Source: Vitellaria paradoxa (taxonomy: Eukaryota > Streptophyta > Magnoliopsida > Ericales > Sapotaceae). Taken from it: a stretch of 64,000 nt of DNA. The DNA lies in NCBI GenBank assembly GCA_019916065.1, contig CM034238.1, positions 33,489,176-33,553,175 of the forward strand. The letters run 5' to 3'. Below, one piece after another: positions 36,520 to 52,200 of the stretch. The position numbers and the translations under genes were made by a program. The notes under the pieces were generated by a model. That model did no database searches, was not told where the DNA came from, and was given only the letters and a program-made list of their open reading frames with translations. Numbering within the stretch: the stretch's first letter is position 1; every line of letters starts with the position of its first letter.

Positions 36520-38215
36520 GACTGAACAAAAACAAACTCACCAAAATTCTCACATGGAATTGAATTGGCTCTGTTGACTGAAAATTTCTATTTTAAATAA
36601 ATAAGAATTTTATTTAGGAAAACTTTTGTACAAATGACACTAACATTCAAGGCTGGTCCATGGGTGAGCCTAGCAAATCCTGAGCGAAGGGCAATCCAAA
36701 AAAAATTTTTGGACCGAGAAGAAAAAAAATTTTTTTTTAGGCTCGAGTTATATACTTGTATGAAAGGGTAAAATTTTCAAAGTCAGGTTTGGACAACCGA
36801 ATTATCGAGGTCGGCACTGCTAACACTCAACTCTCACACTTGCCTCAAAAAGGAACTTTATATTCTAAGCTTTTCACCCACTAAATTAGAATTATTTTTT
36901 ACTCTACTTTTTTAAAAGATTCTCAGTCTACTTGTATATGAAAAATTTTAAAATTATAAGGACATATATATAATTTTATAATTTTAAAAAGTTAAGAATG
37001 ATTCTTAACAAGTTCAATTCTAAATAGACATGACCACTCTAGAAGAAACGCGGGCAAATATGCTTGTTTAATTAGGTTACGTCAGCTACGTTGAACCGTA
37101 ACAAACCCACCAAAAGTCCTGTTCCTAACAAGTCAGCAGACCTAAAAGACTTGTTGCAATTACAACCTTGACATTGCAGCTTGGATGAGACCCCTGAGAC
37201 ACATGAACTTCAATGACATCAAAATGTCAAACTCAAAAAGAAGAAGAGGGGGAAAAAAAAAAAAGACCTTTTACAGTATGCCACACATTTACACCCTCTT
37301 TCAGTAAAAGATTCATTTATCCTGTGGAAGGTTTGACAACATTGATCACAATAGTAAACTACTAATTAGAACTGCAACAACGAAACATTGATTTCGACAA
37401 TTCAAAAGAGCATTGGGTGCACTTGCGTACGACAACCAGAACATGGGAATCGGAAGCTGCTAAATCTAAAAAATCCCCATAAAATAACCGTGATTAATTG
37501 GCGAGCCACCATTACAGAGAGGAGCATCACAGATTCCTCCAAAACAATAATTGCCCCATTACCATAAATCACATTCTTTTTGCCTGCCATGATCCATATC
37601 TCCAACAGGAATAAGTAAAATCTATAATGTCTTTAAGAGGAATCTACCTTCACGGGTGTTCTACCAAGACGCACCAATTTGTTTACATCCAGGTTTCATA
37701 AGCTAGGATTTTGAGTGGTTGTGATTCGGGTTTGGAGACTGCAAAATTAACTTATTAATAAAGGATGAAACATAACTAGTACAACATTCCAGACACACTA
37801 AGATCCTGATTTTTTTTCTATTTATTTATCTTTGATAAAGGCAAACTTCAATTAAGCAAACATAAGGGCTAGAAAGAAAAAAGAAAAAAATAAAGAAAAG
37901 AGAAGGAGATAAATAAAATAAAATAAATAAAAAGGCATAACAACAATAAAAAAAAAAAAGATAAATTATATCTGTATTCTCTCAATATTTAAGTAATTAC
38001 ATTCACTCCCTTTAATATTTGAAAACTACAATTGTTTCTTGTATTTTAAAAATTCGTTAATCTTAAAGTTCTTCTATTTGTTTTACTCTGACTAAATTAA
38101 TTTTAATACTGTATAAACAAAATGAACCCCTAAATAATGTGTGAATGATGGGTAATTACAACTTTTTTCCTTACCAAACCCACATCTGACAACACCTTCC
38201 TTGCCAAAGCCCTTG
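36520..38215. repeat. Direct long repeat, copy 1
   Basis: CTCACCAAAATTCTCACATGG, ACAAATGACACTAA, GAGCATTGGGTGCACTTGC, TGCCTGCCATGATCCATATC and CAAACCCACATCT occur here in the same order and spacing as at 43185-44735. Identity is high but patchy with small indels. No shared open frame is kept, so it is probably a non-coding segmental duplication. Confidence 0.85.
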
Positions 38216-38320
38216 TGATTGTCCTCCTCATTGCCTCTTCCTCTTCTTGCTCCATCTCCTTCTCTTCCTCTCTCTCTCTAAATTCTCCTTCTTTTCTTTT
38301 TTCAAAGAGTATCAAGAGTA

Positions 38321-39076
38321 AGGCCGTGTCTAGAAATTTAGAGGCCTTAAGTAAAAATTTTTAGGAGGTCTAATTTATTTAAGTAAAGCTTTTAGAAATA
38401 GCTAACTTATTTGATGTCATAAAATTTTAAATAAAATTAAAAACAATAATTAATACATTAAATATGAGATAATAATTATGACAAGTAAAAAGTTCAAAAT
38501 TTTTTTCTTTCAGTTTGTCAAATAGAATTTTAAATAAAACCAAAAAAAATAATAATTAATACATGAAATATTTCAATTTGTCAAATAGAATTTTAAATAA
38601 AACAAAAAAAAATAATAATTAATACATGAAATATTTGATGATTTTGACATGTCTAGATGAATTAGAAAGTTCAAAAGTTGGAGTCTAAATCTTAAATAAA
38701 ATTAAAAAATAATAATTAATACATTAAATACAAGATATTATAACATGCATATATAGAAATTTTTTGTCGCTATAAATTAATATGGGATAATAATGATATA
38801 TTGAACTAAAATAAGAAACTCAAAAGTCTTTTATTGGTTAAATAAAATTAAAAAATAATAATTACATGAGATAATTATAATATGTATAAATAAAGTTAAA
38901 TTAAAAAGTTAAAAAACGTGAGAATTGAAGAAAAAAATAAAAAGTTTGATAAGTGTATTAAATTTTAATTAGTTTAAAATATTATTTAATAATGAAACTT
39001 CTATATATGTGAGATCTTATCTTTTTGTGAGGACTTGGGCGATTGTTTCATTTGCTTAAGGGCAGCCACCGCCCTG
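38321..39076. mobile_element. hAT-type non-autonomous element, second copy
   Basis: It starts AGGCCGTGTCTAGAAATTTAG like 19431 and ends GGGCAGCCACCGCCCTG, matching the right end of that family. The interior is AT-rich with a 63-bp tandem duplication at 38511-38636. The flanks do not give a clean 8-bp duplication. Confidence 0.6.
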
Positions 39077-39901
39077 AGCGGGAGTGGCTAGACAGGGTTG
39101 GGTAACGGTCAGAGTTAATCGTCAACTGGGGATGTTGAATTTTGGGCTCTGATAGTTGAAAATTTTGTTATCCTTTTGTTCAAATTTGATAGCTTTTGGT
39201 TGGATTGCTATTAAATTGAATTGTTTTGTGGTACTAGCTATGAAATCGAATTGATGATTAACTCGTCCGCCGAAGTCTCTGTCATGGCAAATCTCAATTA
39301 CCCAAATCTCACAACCAACAAAGACCCAAATCAAGAACTAGCGAAGACTCATCTCTCTCTCTCTCTAATTTTAGGAAGAGGAAGATCGAAAGTTCATATA
39401 ACGAAGACCTAGATCAAGAACCAACGAAGACTTATTTCTCTCTACAATTCTGGGGTCTCTGTTTTATTTGTTGTTCAAACATAGCTTAACATATATATGC
39501 ATATATCTGCAGCTGCAAGTTTGGGTTTCTATTCAACTCCTGAGAATGGGTTTGAAGTGGCATCACAGGAGGAAGAAAAAGTCGGACTTTTTACCCAAAT
39601 ATAAATATTAATTTAAGAGTTTATTAAAATAAGATCAAATCAGAGTATTTACGAAAAGAAAGTGTGTGACATCGACGATCTACTTATAAGTATAATTTAA
39701 TACAGTAAATGCGGTGTTAAAAATTAATTGACTTAAAAATAGGGTGTGTCTCGTTTTTACACCATATTTACTTCATTAAATTACATTTAACACTACATTT
39801 GCTCCATTAAATTACCTGTATTGTTAATCGTACTGGTGACACATATTCTAATTTTTGCAAATAATCTAATTTCATTTTATTTTAGTAAAATTTTAAATTA
39901 A
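39077..39901. other. Intergenic DNA, no gene seen
   Basis: There is a (CT)n run near 39354 and the stretch is otherwise AT-rich. Confidence 0.6.
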
Positions 39902-40283
39902 TATTTATATTCGGTAAGATTTATGTGCGGGATTACAAGAAAAGATAGGATTAGGAACGAAGAGATTAGGGGCAAAGTAGGAATAGTACCGATTGAAAAT
40001 AAAATAAGAGAAAATCGATTAAGATGGTTTGGCCATATTAGAAGGCGTCCAGCAGAGGCACCTGTTAGAAGGTGTGAAAGTATGGAGATTGTCAGGAGTA
40101 GGAGAGGTAGAGGAAGACCCAAGAGAAGCTGGAAAGAAACCATTAAACATGACTTAACCTACCTAGATTTATTGGAGGACATGCCCCTAAATAGATCAAA
40201 TTGGCGTCGACAAATCCATATAGCCGACCCCACCTAGTGGGAAAAGGCTTGGTTTGATTTGGTTTTATTTATATTCGGTAAGA
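39902..40283 (+). mobile_element. 5'-truncated RTE-type LINE with 18-bp target duplication
   Basis: TATTTATATTCGGTAAGA flanks the insert on both sides (39902-39919 and 40266-40283). The 346-bp insert encodes the C-terminal end of a LINE polyprotein (RLRWFGHIRRRP, RRGRGRPKRSWKETI, WRRQIHIADPT). It stops at TAG and ends in a TTTGG-type tail. 5' truncation and a long target duplication are typical of LINE retrotransposition. Confidence 0.93.
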
Positions 40284-43200
40284 AACTCAAAAAAGCCTAA
40301 TGCAGAATGGTATTTTCAGGGGTGAAAGAGTTCCAATGGTTGGTTTTGAGTTGTTCCTGTTCGACTAATTGTTATCAAGAGGTTTCTTTGATGAGAGGTG
40401 TGTTGGATGAAAAGCTTCTGGGAGAGAGGAATTCAAATGAACTCGTCAACAGAGTACTCGTTTTTTCTTTTTTCCTCTAAGTTCAAAATTGATTTGCATG
40501 TATGGGTTTATAAACACACACCCTAATGTGGCATAACTTGCCCATTAGCATTTCTTTGGGACCGTGATCTAGACTAGCGAAGTAGCACATAAAGATCGTG
40601 AAACATTAGACACATATAATAGTTTTTTTGTTTTGGAATTAACACAAGGACCCAACAAACTAGATTAAAACTGATTTGCAAGTTTAGGTTTATAAACACA
40701 CACTCACATCCTAATTATCCTGATATGAGATAGTTAATTCAACCAAAAAAATAAAAAATAAAACCATTATATATGTCCAGTGGTTCATTACTTTTGTGGG
40801 TTGTTCTGTCAGTCTAATCCTCAATTCAAAGAGATGTCAGTGAGCAGACTATCTGCATCGGGATAGCTAGCATGTGTGTGTTTGTATAAACCCAAACCTG
40901 CAAACTAATTTTTGAACTGATTTGTTGAGTCTTAGGATTAATTTGAAAAAAAAAAAAATATTGGCAGAGGTGATTTATGTTTGTAGATGGTGATTTATGC
41001 ATATACATATATGCATATATATATATATATATAGATATATATGTATGTACATGCAGTTATATGTATTTGTACGTACGCGCGCGCACGCACGTATGTTTTT
41101 TTTTTTTTTTTTTGGGTTTAAATTGGGGGTAAGGTAGAAAAAATAATTAAAATTTTGATTAATTTTGACATTTTCTATTAAAAAAATTAATAGTTTATTT
41201 AACGAAAAGGACTCAAAGTTAATAATTTTTTAAAATAAAGGAGATAAATGTAATTTTTAAATATTAAAAAATGAAAAGTATAAGTACCCAAATGTTAAGG
41301 AGAGATAGGTGTAATTTACACTTAAATAGAAAAGCAAGATAATAGTAAAAAGAACTAGAAAATTAAAAACTAGAAAATTAGAAAGCACAAGCAAACAAAA
41401 TGTTGGGGATGCCTAGGTACAATGAGGAACACGATTCGATCTTATACTAGTAGAGCGGGTTGGGAGGAAAAACAAAAACCTAATAAGGTTTGGAGCAAGG
41501 TTAGGTTAAAATTTTCTGATGTACCTAATTATGTATAGAATTACGAAAATATAATTATGAATGTCAATAGAGCATAGATGGGGTAGGGGATTCTTTCACT
41601 AATCCTACCCTGCCAAATAATACTTCGTGGTACAGGATTGGGGTAGGGACCTTTGCTCCATACTGTCTCGTTGCCATCTCTGGGATGCCAAACACAACCA
41701 TAATGTGGTAAGTTGATTTTAGATTTTGTTTGGGAGAGGGGGAGGAAAAGGGAATGGTACTAAAGTAAATGAGACGGAAGGGGAGGGAAGGGAAGATTAA
41801 GTTTTCTTGCTTGGGACAGTGAGAAAAGGAATGGAGGTGAATAATTATTTTCTTATTTGGAAAAATTGAAAGAGAGACAAAAAAAAAAAAAAAAAAAAAA
41901 ATAGAGAACATGATTAAAAGTGCTATTACAATTGTTAAAATATATTCATTTGTACTGGAATTCGTGAAAATAGCAAAAAGTACTAAAGATAAAATAGAAT
42001 TTCAACCACTCCCTTTTACATTGGTTACCCCAAATTGAGAGCGAAGTAAAACTTGTCTTATAGAGGTGAATGGAGGTAAATTAGTCACTTCCATTCCACT
42101 CCTTTTCCTTTCTATCTTCTCTCCCAAACAAGGTAGACACTTTTACTATTGCCCATTTCCTTTCCTTTCCCAAATTCAACTTCTTCCAAACAAAAACTTA
42201 GTTGCTGATAGAGATACTCCAATTTTATTCCGTTTACTTAAACATTACAATATTTAGTACTTTTAGTTAAATGGTGCTCTACTGATTAAATTTTCTTAAT
42301 CTTAGGATATGTTAAAATACCATAATTCAACAAAGAGTAAACAATCAGTATGATAACGATTGTATCCTCGCAAAAGAGAGAAGTTAAGCTAAAAACTCAA
42401 ATCAAGGTAGAATGCCATCAAAATGTATAGACGTGTCCAAGACACTGAATTGAGAACCCCTGCATTAACAAAACAGTTAGAATTCAAAATCAAGGGTTAA
42501 TTTGGTTTAGAAGTCAAGAACGGCCTCTACTAATGTACCCGAAGGATAACATCAACGGGAATACACAGATCAATCCAAAAACTCACGAGGGGACACAAGA
42601 CATGGGAAAAGATGCCCAGGGATGAGGGAAAAATAAAAAGAAAAAAAGAAAGAAAGAAAAGAAACAATAAAATATTAGAAAGGTAAAGAATTTTTAGATT
42701 TATTTGGGCCAAGGTGGTTTTCTGCAGTCCAAAGCCTCCATCACTACTCCATTATCCTTACGAGAAGTAATCTTCTGTATGTAACCTGCGATTAGAGGCA
42801 TTTGAAGTATAGCTTAAGTATTGCTTCTGTATGTAACCTGCAATTAGAGGCATTTGAAGTATAGCTTAAGTTCATGGCTTCGAAATCTACTCTGAATCCA
42901 ATGGTGAGAAGGAGCAATAATAAGGATAGTTCTACACCACCAGTTTGATTCCTCACATGATTTAACATATAATTCCTCACTTTCAGTAAGTTCAGCATTT
43001 GGAATGTGCATTTAAATCAGAATAAATTGTCAATAAGCAATCTTTAAAAATTTGCTTTTGCTTGTTTAACATGATGCCTTGCAAACAAATTCTCATTACC
43101 AGGGAGCTTGGAGAATCACCACCAAACATTCCTACTAGTGGAGGAAACACGTACGAATATGCTTGCTGGTTGGGTGTTTTAGATGTGTTCAACAAAACAA

Positions 43201-46200
43201 ACTCACCAAAATTCTCACATGGAATTAAAGTGGTTCTGTCGAGTGAAAGTGTTCACTTTAAATAAAGAAGAATTTTATTTAAGAAAATTTTTGTACAAAT
43301 GACACTAATACTTAAACTCTCACACTTATACACTACCTTCGGAAAAGGAATTTTACACTCCTGACTTCTCACAAAGAAAATTAGAGCTGTCTCTCATACT
43401 TTACTTTCTTGGAAGATTCTCACTCTTACTTGCATAACAAACCCACTTATAAGAAAATTATGGAAAATTATAGAACTATAAGAGCATATAGATAATTCTA
43501 GAAAATTGGAGATGATTCTTAACAGGTTTAATGTTAAACAAGCCTAACCACTCATAGAAGAAATGCGGGCAAATATGCTTGTTTATTAGGTTACATCAGC
43601 TGTGTTGAACAGTAACAAACCCGCCAAAGTCCTGCCGGGAGTGAATTGGTTCAATGATTCAATCCTAACAAGTCAGCAGACCTAAAGGAGTTGTTGCAAT
43701 TAAAACCTTTACATTGCAAGTTGGAGGAGACAACTGAGAAACACACCTTAACTTTAATGACATCAAAATGTCAAACTCAAAAAAAAAATAATAATAAATA
43801 AAAAAATAAAAAAAAAATAAAAAAAAATAAAAAATTAAAAAGAGGAAAGGAAACTAATCATTACTTTATTCCACACATTTACACCCCTTCCAATACAGTT
43901 TTACAACATTGATGACAGTAACAAACTTTTAGTTAGAATTGCAACAATGAAACATTGATTCCCACAATTCAAAAGAGCATTGGGTGCACTTGCACACAAC
44001 AATCACAATATGGGAATTGGAAGCTGCTAAATCTAAAATAGCCCCCATAAAATAACCATGATTAATTGACGAGGCACCATTACGGAGAAGAGCATCACAG
44101 ATAACCTCCAAAACAATATATGCAAGACAATGCAATTAATGCTTGCCACATTACCATACATACATTCTTTTTGCCTGCCATGATCCATATCTCCAACAGG
44201 AATAAGTAATCTATAATGTCGTTAAGAGGAATCCATCTTCAAGGGTGGTCTACCAAGACGCACCAATTTGTTTACACCCAGATTTCATAAGCTGGGATTT
44301 TGAGTGGTTGTGATTCGGTTTTGGAGACTGAAAAATTAATAAAACTATATACAATATTCCAGACATACTAGGATCCAAATTTTTATCTATTTATTTATCT
44401 TTGATAAAAGGCGAACTTCAATTAAGCAAATAAAATGGCTAGAAAGAAAAAAGAAAAAAAAAGAAGAGAGAAGGAAATAAAAAAATAAAAAGGCAGAACA
44501 ACAATAAAAGAAAGGGTAAATTACACCTATACTCTTCTAATATTTGTGTAATTACATTTATTACCCTTCAATATTTAAAAATTATATTACCTCCCCTATT
44601 TTGAAAATTCGTTAACTCTAAGCCCTTCCTGTTAGTCTTATTTGACTCTTATAATCTTAATATTGTGTGCATGAGGGATAATTACAAACCCTTGTCTTCC
44701 TCGCCAAACCCACATCTAGCAACACCTTCCTTGATAAACTAAGGGTGGAAACAAGTTGAGCCGAGGTGAGCCTTACCTTATTCAAGCTTGGCTCGAGCTA
44801 TAACTTGAACATTTTTATATAGGTTTGAACTTGACTCAATATTGAAGAATTTAGGATTGAAATCGGCTCGCAAATAGCTTGATTAAACCTGATTTAGGCT
44901 AAGCAAAAAATTGAACCAAACCAATTTGATATTTTCTATTCAGTTTGGTTCTAAGTTGAAATTAATTTGGTTTTCAAGTCCAATTTTCAAGAACTGAAAA
45001 AATTTGATTCAATTCTAGGTTAACTATGAATTCGAGTAGAACTGACTCATGCACACCCCTATGTGGTGCCGTTGAAAATGGCAATGGCATTGCAGAGTTT
45101 GGCAGTGAACAATCGCAAGGGCTTGGCGTGGAGTGGAGAAGAGCCAAATATTTTTGAGTTGTTTGAGTTTCGCTCAAGTTTGGTTTGTGATCAAAATGAA
45201 CTCGAATCAAACTCGATTTGTGATTTGTTTAAAATCAAGCTGAAGCTTGAACCTCCAAAAGCTTAGTTTGAAAACTCACAAACCAACTCGATGAAATAAT
45301 ATATATATATTATAATAATTATATATTTTTTAATAATATTTTTTATATTTTTTATAATATTTTATTTATTATGTTTTAGACTAAAACAATGTCTTTTTAG
45401 TTTAATCGAGTTATTTGCGAGCTGATCTCGAGTTTAAATTCTTTTTTATCGAGTTAAACTCAAGCCCTGTATAAATAGCTCAAGCCAAGTTCGAATAAGT
45501 TAATACTCGGCTCGGCTCTAAGAATGACAATGTCTAACTATCTATGCATAAGTTGGAAGAAGAATATGAAACCCTAAAGAATATTGCCGGTGCATTGAGA
45601 GAGAAGCTTAAAACTAAAGACAGTGAATGTTTGAAAGAAAAAAGAAGCTTTGAAAGACTCATGCTTCGTTTGTGAGTTTAGGGGAGAAAAGAAAAGAAAA
45701 GAAAAGAAAACATTAATTAGGAGAGAAGAGAAAAGGGGAGAAATAATAATAATTTTCTTTTCATTTGTTTGAGAGTTTGGGGGAGAAAAGAGAATTACTT
45801 TCTTTCTCTCTTGCTTGTGAGTTGAGAAGAAATGGAAAAGAAAAGAAAATGTTTATTGTTATTTGCTGTTATACCCTTATATTATTAATAAATAAACCTC
45901 CTAATATTATTAGCAAATAAAGTATCAGCGAATCGAGTAAGAAAACAAATAAATTGATAAGTGCTGCATAAAAATACAAATAAAATATTGAAAAAAAAAA
46001 GAAACTTCAATGAAGAACGCTACTATTAAAAAAATGCACCTTAAAATGGTTGGAATACGCGCGCACACACACACATATAAGAAAGATAAAACTAGAGCCT
46101 TAAAGCATGGTTGAACCCAAAAAAAAAAAAAAAAAAGAAAAAAGAAAAAAGAACAAACCATAACCTTGAAATGTGATTAAATAAAACAAAAAATTAAAGT

Positions 46201-49200
46201 AGGACATTATTGAAAAAAAAAAAAATTACCTAAGCTGTGAAAACTGGAAAGGGATGAAGTTTGAGAAAAGTAGCAAAAATCTACCAAAGTGATGAAATTA
46301 AAAGGGTTTAATTTGTAATATGACATATTTGGAATTTTTTTTTCTCATTCTTTATTTTATAGGTAAAGGTGTCATTTTAAAAGTTTCATTAAACAATTTT
46401 TCTTTTCTCTCTATTCTTCCCAAAAGTGGGGGGGGGGGGAATTTTAAAAACTAACCACTAACTTTTCTTCCCATTTCTTTTCATTTTTTCTCCAAAAAAC
46501 TCACAAACAAGAGTTAAGTTTTAAAATCTTTTCTTTTCTTCCCATTTCTCTCCATCCAAATGAGCTGTCAATTATAAATTAAGACTCCCATAAAAAATTC
46601 TCCATGAGGTTTTGGGAGCACAAATGAGGCCTACTAGCAAAAAAGGCTAGGATTTGGTAAGGACTCAAAGGACAAATAGGAAGCCTCTACCTTTGCTCCA
46701 AAGGTTCCAATCAAAACCCCAAAGAAGCCAAAATAACCACTAAGAAAGCCTTTTTATTGGCAAAAGATAAGTACGATGGTATGCATTCTTAATCATCTTT
46801 TAATTTTATATATATTTGTCACCATTGTGAAATTAAGGGTCACATTCTATCTAATTATCACACATTATATAGATTCTCCTATCCTATATTGATAGACAAA
46901 ACTTCATGAGACCTAGTTTCCATGGGTCAAATAGGTATAACCCATTGAGGTCAAATAATTTTTTTATAACACTAGACCTTCAAAACAATAGGCCAATGAG
47001 AAAAAATAACAAGAAATTTTTTTTTTTTTCAAAACTCATTGGATCTAAACCCAAAGCTTCTAAGGCACAAAATGTTTTTCCTAAGACAATAGCTATTTGG
47101 TTTAGGATGAGTGACTAACATGTTTCTCAGATTCTAAGAAAGTTGAAGGGGTGAGCCTTACTAAATAAAAATTACTTTTTTTTTTATTTTTTTTTTATAA
47201 ACTAGGCTTTCCACCATGTCTTATTCTTTTCTTAGTTTATAATAGTTTAGATTTGCATTCTTTGTGTGATTAATTTTGTTTTGTTTTCATTATTAAATAA
47301 TAAATATTAAAAAGATACAAAAATGATTTTTGTAGGTTTCTACACTTTAGTACTTCATGTTGATTTTTGTATATTCTATGAGCTTATTTATGCTAGTAGA
47401 ACATAAATAAAAGTGTTTGGTCACAATACCTTTCGTGACTTAGAATTCATGCTTTAATGATGAATATTGTTTTTATTGTTCTTTGTTATGGTTGTAATAT
47501 GTTTTAATTTGAGTTCTACACTATTAAAGTCTTACATTGTGATGAATTCTATCTATCATTTTTTTGAGCTTCATGTTACTCTCTACATGGAATTTATGGT
47601 TGCTCTTTGGAATTTTTTAAGTAAATTTACTTGGAAAGTGATACCAATGGAATAGAATGAAAATACCCTATTAATAGGTCAGTTATCAAAATGACCACTT
47701 TTTGGGTAGTGATAATATAGGGAAAAGGTTACCTAACAAGTAAGTGAAGGCCAACGAGTGTTAAGATTGTGTAAAATTGTAAAATCATGAAATATTGCCT
47801 AAAAATAGTTTTAGAGGTGTTCATATATGCTGAATTGATACAAAAAATTGGGAGAAATTAGTTGAAAAGTGAAGGAATTTTAGATTTCATCTCAATTGCT
47901 GTACTAGCGTATGATATTGTTTCCTCCTTGCATGTTAGATGATACTTAATCACACATCTCTAGCATTTTTCACTTTCATGCCTTATGTGAACAACTCATG
48001 ATATGAAAGTTTTTAATTCTATATATTCTATGTTTCATGACATGTAATAATTATTTCATTACACTGTTCTTAAGGTAGAGCTATGATCATAGCTTGTTAA
48101 AAAATAGATTAAGGTGCTTGAGTTTAGCTTGTTAAAAAATAGACTAAGGTGCTTGAGTTTTAAAGTTCAATTTTTATGATATATCTTAGTTTTTGCATGT
48201 TTTCAGGTGTTGCATATTCTTTCCCATTTTTCGTTCATTCATTGATTGATGTCCCATACTTTACTTTCTCATTCTTTATTGGCTTAGTTTTAATATTTGT
48301 CAGTTTCACAAAAAAGGAGAGAGGAGTTTATATCATGTTAAACTTGATACTTTTCACAATTTGTTTTGATTTTAGTGACATGTTGATTCTCAAAGACCTT
48401 TCCCAAAAGAAAAAAAAAAAAAATCAATTCTTAAAGGAGCATTGATCAAAGGGAGAGTTCATAAGTTCACATAATAAGAGAGCTTGAATTTGAATTTTGG
48501 GAAAAGTTGTAATTTTTATATTTTTATTATAACAGTGTTTTGTCACAAAATTTCCAAAGGGAGAGATTGTTAGGTTTATAATTATAGATGACAAATTAAT
48601 GAACAAAACAACAAATTCAATTTTACATCCTTAAGCATTGGCTAGGGTGTCATAAAATATAGAATTGAATAGGAATCCTATTTTGTTTGGGATTTTAAAT
48701 TTTAAGGAAGGTTTTCTAATATCCAAGGGAGTTGGAAACCATATAAGGAAGAAGTTCTATCATTCAAGGAACATGGAAACTATGAGTATTACTACTCTAA
48801 TCCCATGCAATATTAGATTATGCTTTCAGTTTTATTCTAAATCCATCTTAAATTATTATTGTGCTCTATATAAAGGATCTACTCTTAGGTTGCGTTTGTT
48901 TGAGGGATTGGATGATATGAGATAAGTAATACCGCGGACCCACTGATGGGATTGGATAAAAGATAGGATTAATTTTTTATGTGGGATTATTTTTTGGGTA
49001 TTTGGTTGGTGAGATATAAAGTGGGATAAAAGACGTGATTTGATAAGTGATGTGATAGGAATTAATTTTGGACCTTTAGATTTTGGAGGGAAGCAATCTG
49101 GAGAGGGGGATAACTCATCCCACACCCCCATGGGATAACTTATCCCACAAATTCCTTCTTTATTCATCCAATCTGTGGGGCTCACGGATATCAAACAAAC

Positions 49201-52200
49201 ACTTCATTACTCCTCCAATCCGTGGGACCCACGGATAATTCATCCAATCCCATATCTTTATCCCTCAAACAAACGCAGCCTTAGGGTCTACAATATCCAA
49301 CATCTTGAGAGAAGAAGATCATTTGTTTTGAATGCTACATATTTGCTTCCTCATACTTAACCAACCACAACAGATCTTCGTAGAAGACCGGTGTTAGTGG
49401 ATAAATGGATTTGGTTCATGATGCATTTTTCATTTGGAGTTCGTGAGTCACTAGGGAGTGAGCTAGTCGCCTGTACGATAGAATCAAAGATTCGATTATG
49501 TAACTATTGCAGAAGAGTCTTGTTAATTAAAATTATATAGTGGATGATTCTTTGTCCTCCATACTAGGGCTCAAGATGATTCTTACTGCTCTTAAGCTTT
49601 TTCTTATTAAATCCTTATGCATTATTAATTTCTTTACTTTTCTGCACTTGTGATTGTTATATTCCTTGGTTGACTATTTGGATTGCTAGCAGATGGTTAT
49701 TTCATTATTCGAAACGATGGTAAAACATTGGAATTCTATAATTACTCCCTCGCAAAATATGCAAGAAATCTAACTAATACAATGGGAGGAACAAATCCCA
49801 AATTTACACAGTATACAAACTACTACTTCAACTAGCAGATCTTGAAGAGCCAAATGATTACAGAAGATAAGAAGCCAACATCAACTGAAAGATGAAAAAA
49901 AATAATCAAACCATTGAAAATGCTAATATTACAAGGGTTCACGAGCACATAATCATCCCACACATGGGGAGATGTTTTTGCAGCGTCACCGCTTTCCGAA
50001 CATGCTGAAAGAAGTAACTTTCATGGGGGTTGCCACAACAAGGGGAGCTTCTGGAGAGTCGCTAACAGCAAATCTGTCATGCATGAACCGGCTATCAACT
50101 ATGGACTCATCCTTCAACACAATCTTGTAACAATAGCAGCTCTTAAGGCCCTGCTGGTTCTGGTAGCACTCGTGAGTGCTGTTCTTCACCTGCTGGAAAT
50201 TCCATATCACACTAAATTTGCCTACCGTTGCGACCAGGTGGCGCTCTTGTTTCCCATTCTCAGTGACCTACAAGACAATGCAAATTTCAGATAAAGCTTT
50301 CAGATTTTTTAACTTAAAAGCCAACCAAGAGGAAGAGTACAGGCTACGAGAAAACTAACACAGTCAAACATAAAAGAAGAATATATAGTAACCCTTCCCT
50401 TATCCCCAATCTCCATTCCCTACTATGCACTTCTCATCCTTGTTTGTTCCTTACCCTGATAATTCAGTCCAAAATAAAAATTTCTTCCTACCATAACAAC
50501 TCTATCCAAATGAGTAAATTTTACTTTCTTAAACACTGACGGCAGTGGAAATGTTCAATGGCAGGAACAGGTTAGGAGGGTGGAAAAGGAACCAAAAGGG
50601 AAAATGATTTTTAATATAATACACCAAGACCTTTGTATTTCACAAATAAAAAGTTAAGAGGAGATCAAATAAATACAACTGATCAGGATCAGCCTGCAAG
50701 TATGAACTCCAAGCCAAATTGGAAAGTGAACCATACATGCCAATTGATGGATTTTTATATTGGTTACTTGGTATCAATCAGCCCCATTACACCTGGGAGA
50801 AAAATAAAAATTCCCAGTTCAAATTCCAAGTTCCTAGGCCTTTGCAAGTTTTCCGATTCTCATTTTCCTTTGAGATCATTGAAGTCACATTTTTTAAGTT
50901 CTGGAAGCCCCTTCTTCAAAAGAAGTTCATCAGTTTGAGAAAATTGTAAGCAAATAGATTTGGTAATTATACCTCACTATAAAAGCAGGGCTTGCAGTAG
51001 GAAATAAATAGACTGATGAATTTCTTATACCACAAAAACAAATGACAAAAATGGAGAAGACTTGTCAATATTTCCGAATCTGCATCTAATTAATAATCTC
51101 CCTTTATTCATTTATAATTAGGAGTTCTGCTTTGTTTAAGAATTCATTTCCTCACCAGAAATTCATACTTAGAAATATGTTATGTTTAATTGGACTAACT
51201 GCAACAGAAGAAAGAACTAAAAACATCTGAGTGGCTGTCTAATATGAGATATGCAACAGTCATTTCAATCAATTAAAGCACAAGAAAAAACATACATACA
51301 TGTAACATCCAATATAGCATACACAAAAAGAATCCATTTGATAAGGTGCACACAAAGTATGATAAAAAATGCTAAAACCAACCAAAATTGCCAGCATTAA
51401 AATGTCAACAAGGCACAGAGACCTACTGAATGTCAACTAATGATGTAAACAACAATATTCAGAAATGGAATAGGCATCTATTCTTATAATAAATAAAACA
51501 GGTAAAATACATTAGGAGATAAATTAACTTACCCATGAGAATTGGCCTCTTTGGAACCTATTGTCTGTCCCAGCCATATGTGAATCTACAGGAGTAAGCT
51601 TCAACAATCTTGGAGCTGGAATCTTATTGCCCATCCGACCACTAAAACCAGTTTTTGTCTTCCCATCTTTATCAGTAAATAAAGTGCAGATAAGAATCAA
51701 ATAAGTGTCAGTTGTGCCCAATACCCATTTCCCGTCATATGTAACATCAACATGCGTAATGGGTGAACCAAGCCCTGGAAAAGCAGTCTTCGCCTGCCTC
51801 ATTGAAGTCTTTGAATATAATCGTATCTTCCCATCAAGTGATCCAACAACAATGGAGCCATCACCAGCTGTTGCAAAACACTGAAAATTCGTCCCCTTGG
51901 AAAATTGATGCCCTTGTGTCCAATGCAATACTGGCGAATTTGCAGTAGAAATATTCTGAACCATTCCTTTTTTATCACGCATATCCCACTGACACAGCCT
52001 GTTATCATCCAACCCCAGGAAGGTTGACTCTGAAGGATCCAATTGTGATCCCTTTGTATCATTAGTAATATCTCTCATTGTAACATCAGTTCCATCCTTC
52101 TCAAATTTCCATTCTGTGACAATCTTCCCAGTCTCAATATCCAACTGGTGTAGCCCCGTGGTATGAGGCTTCCCTTCCTTCAGCGGACTCATAAGGAGCA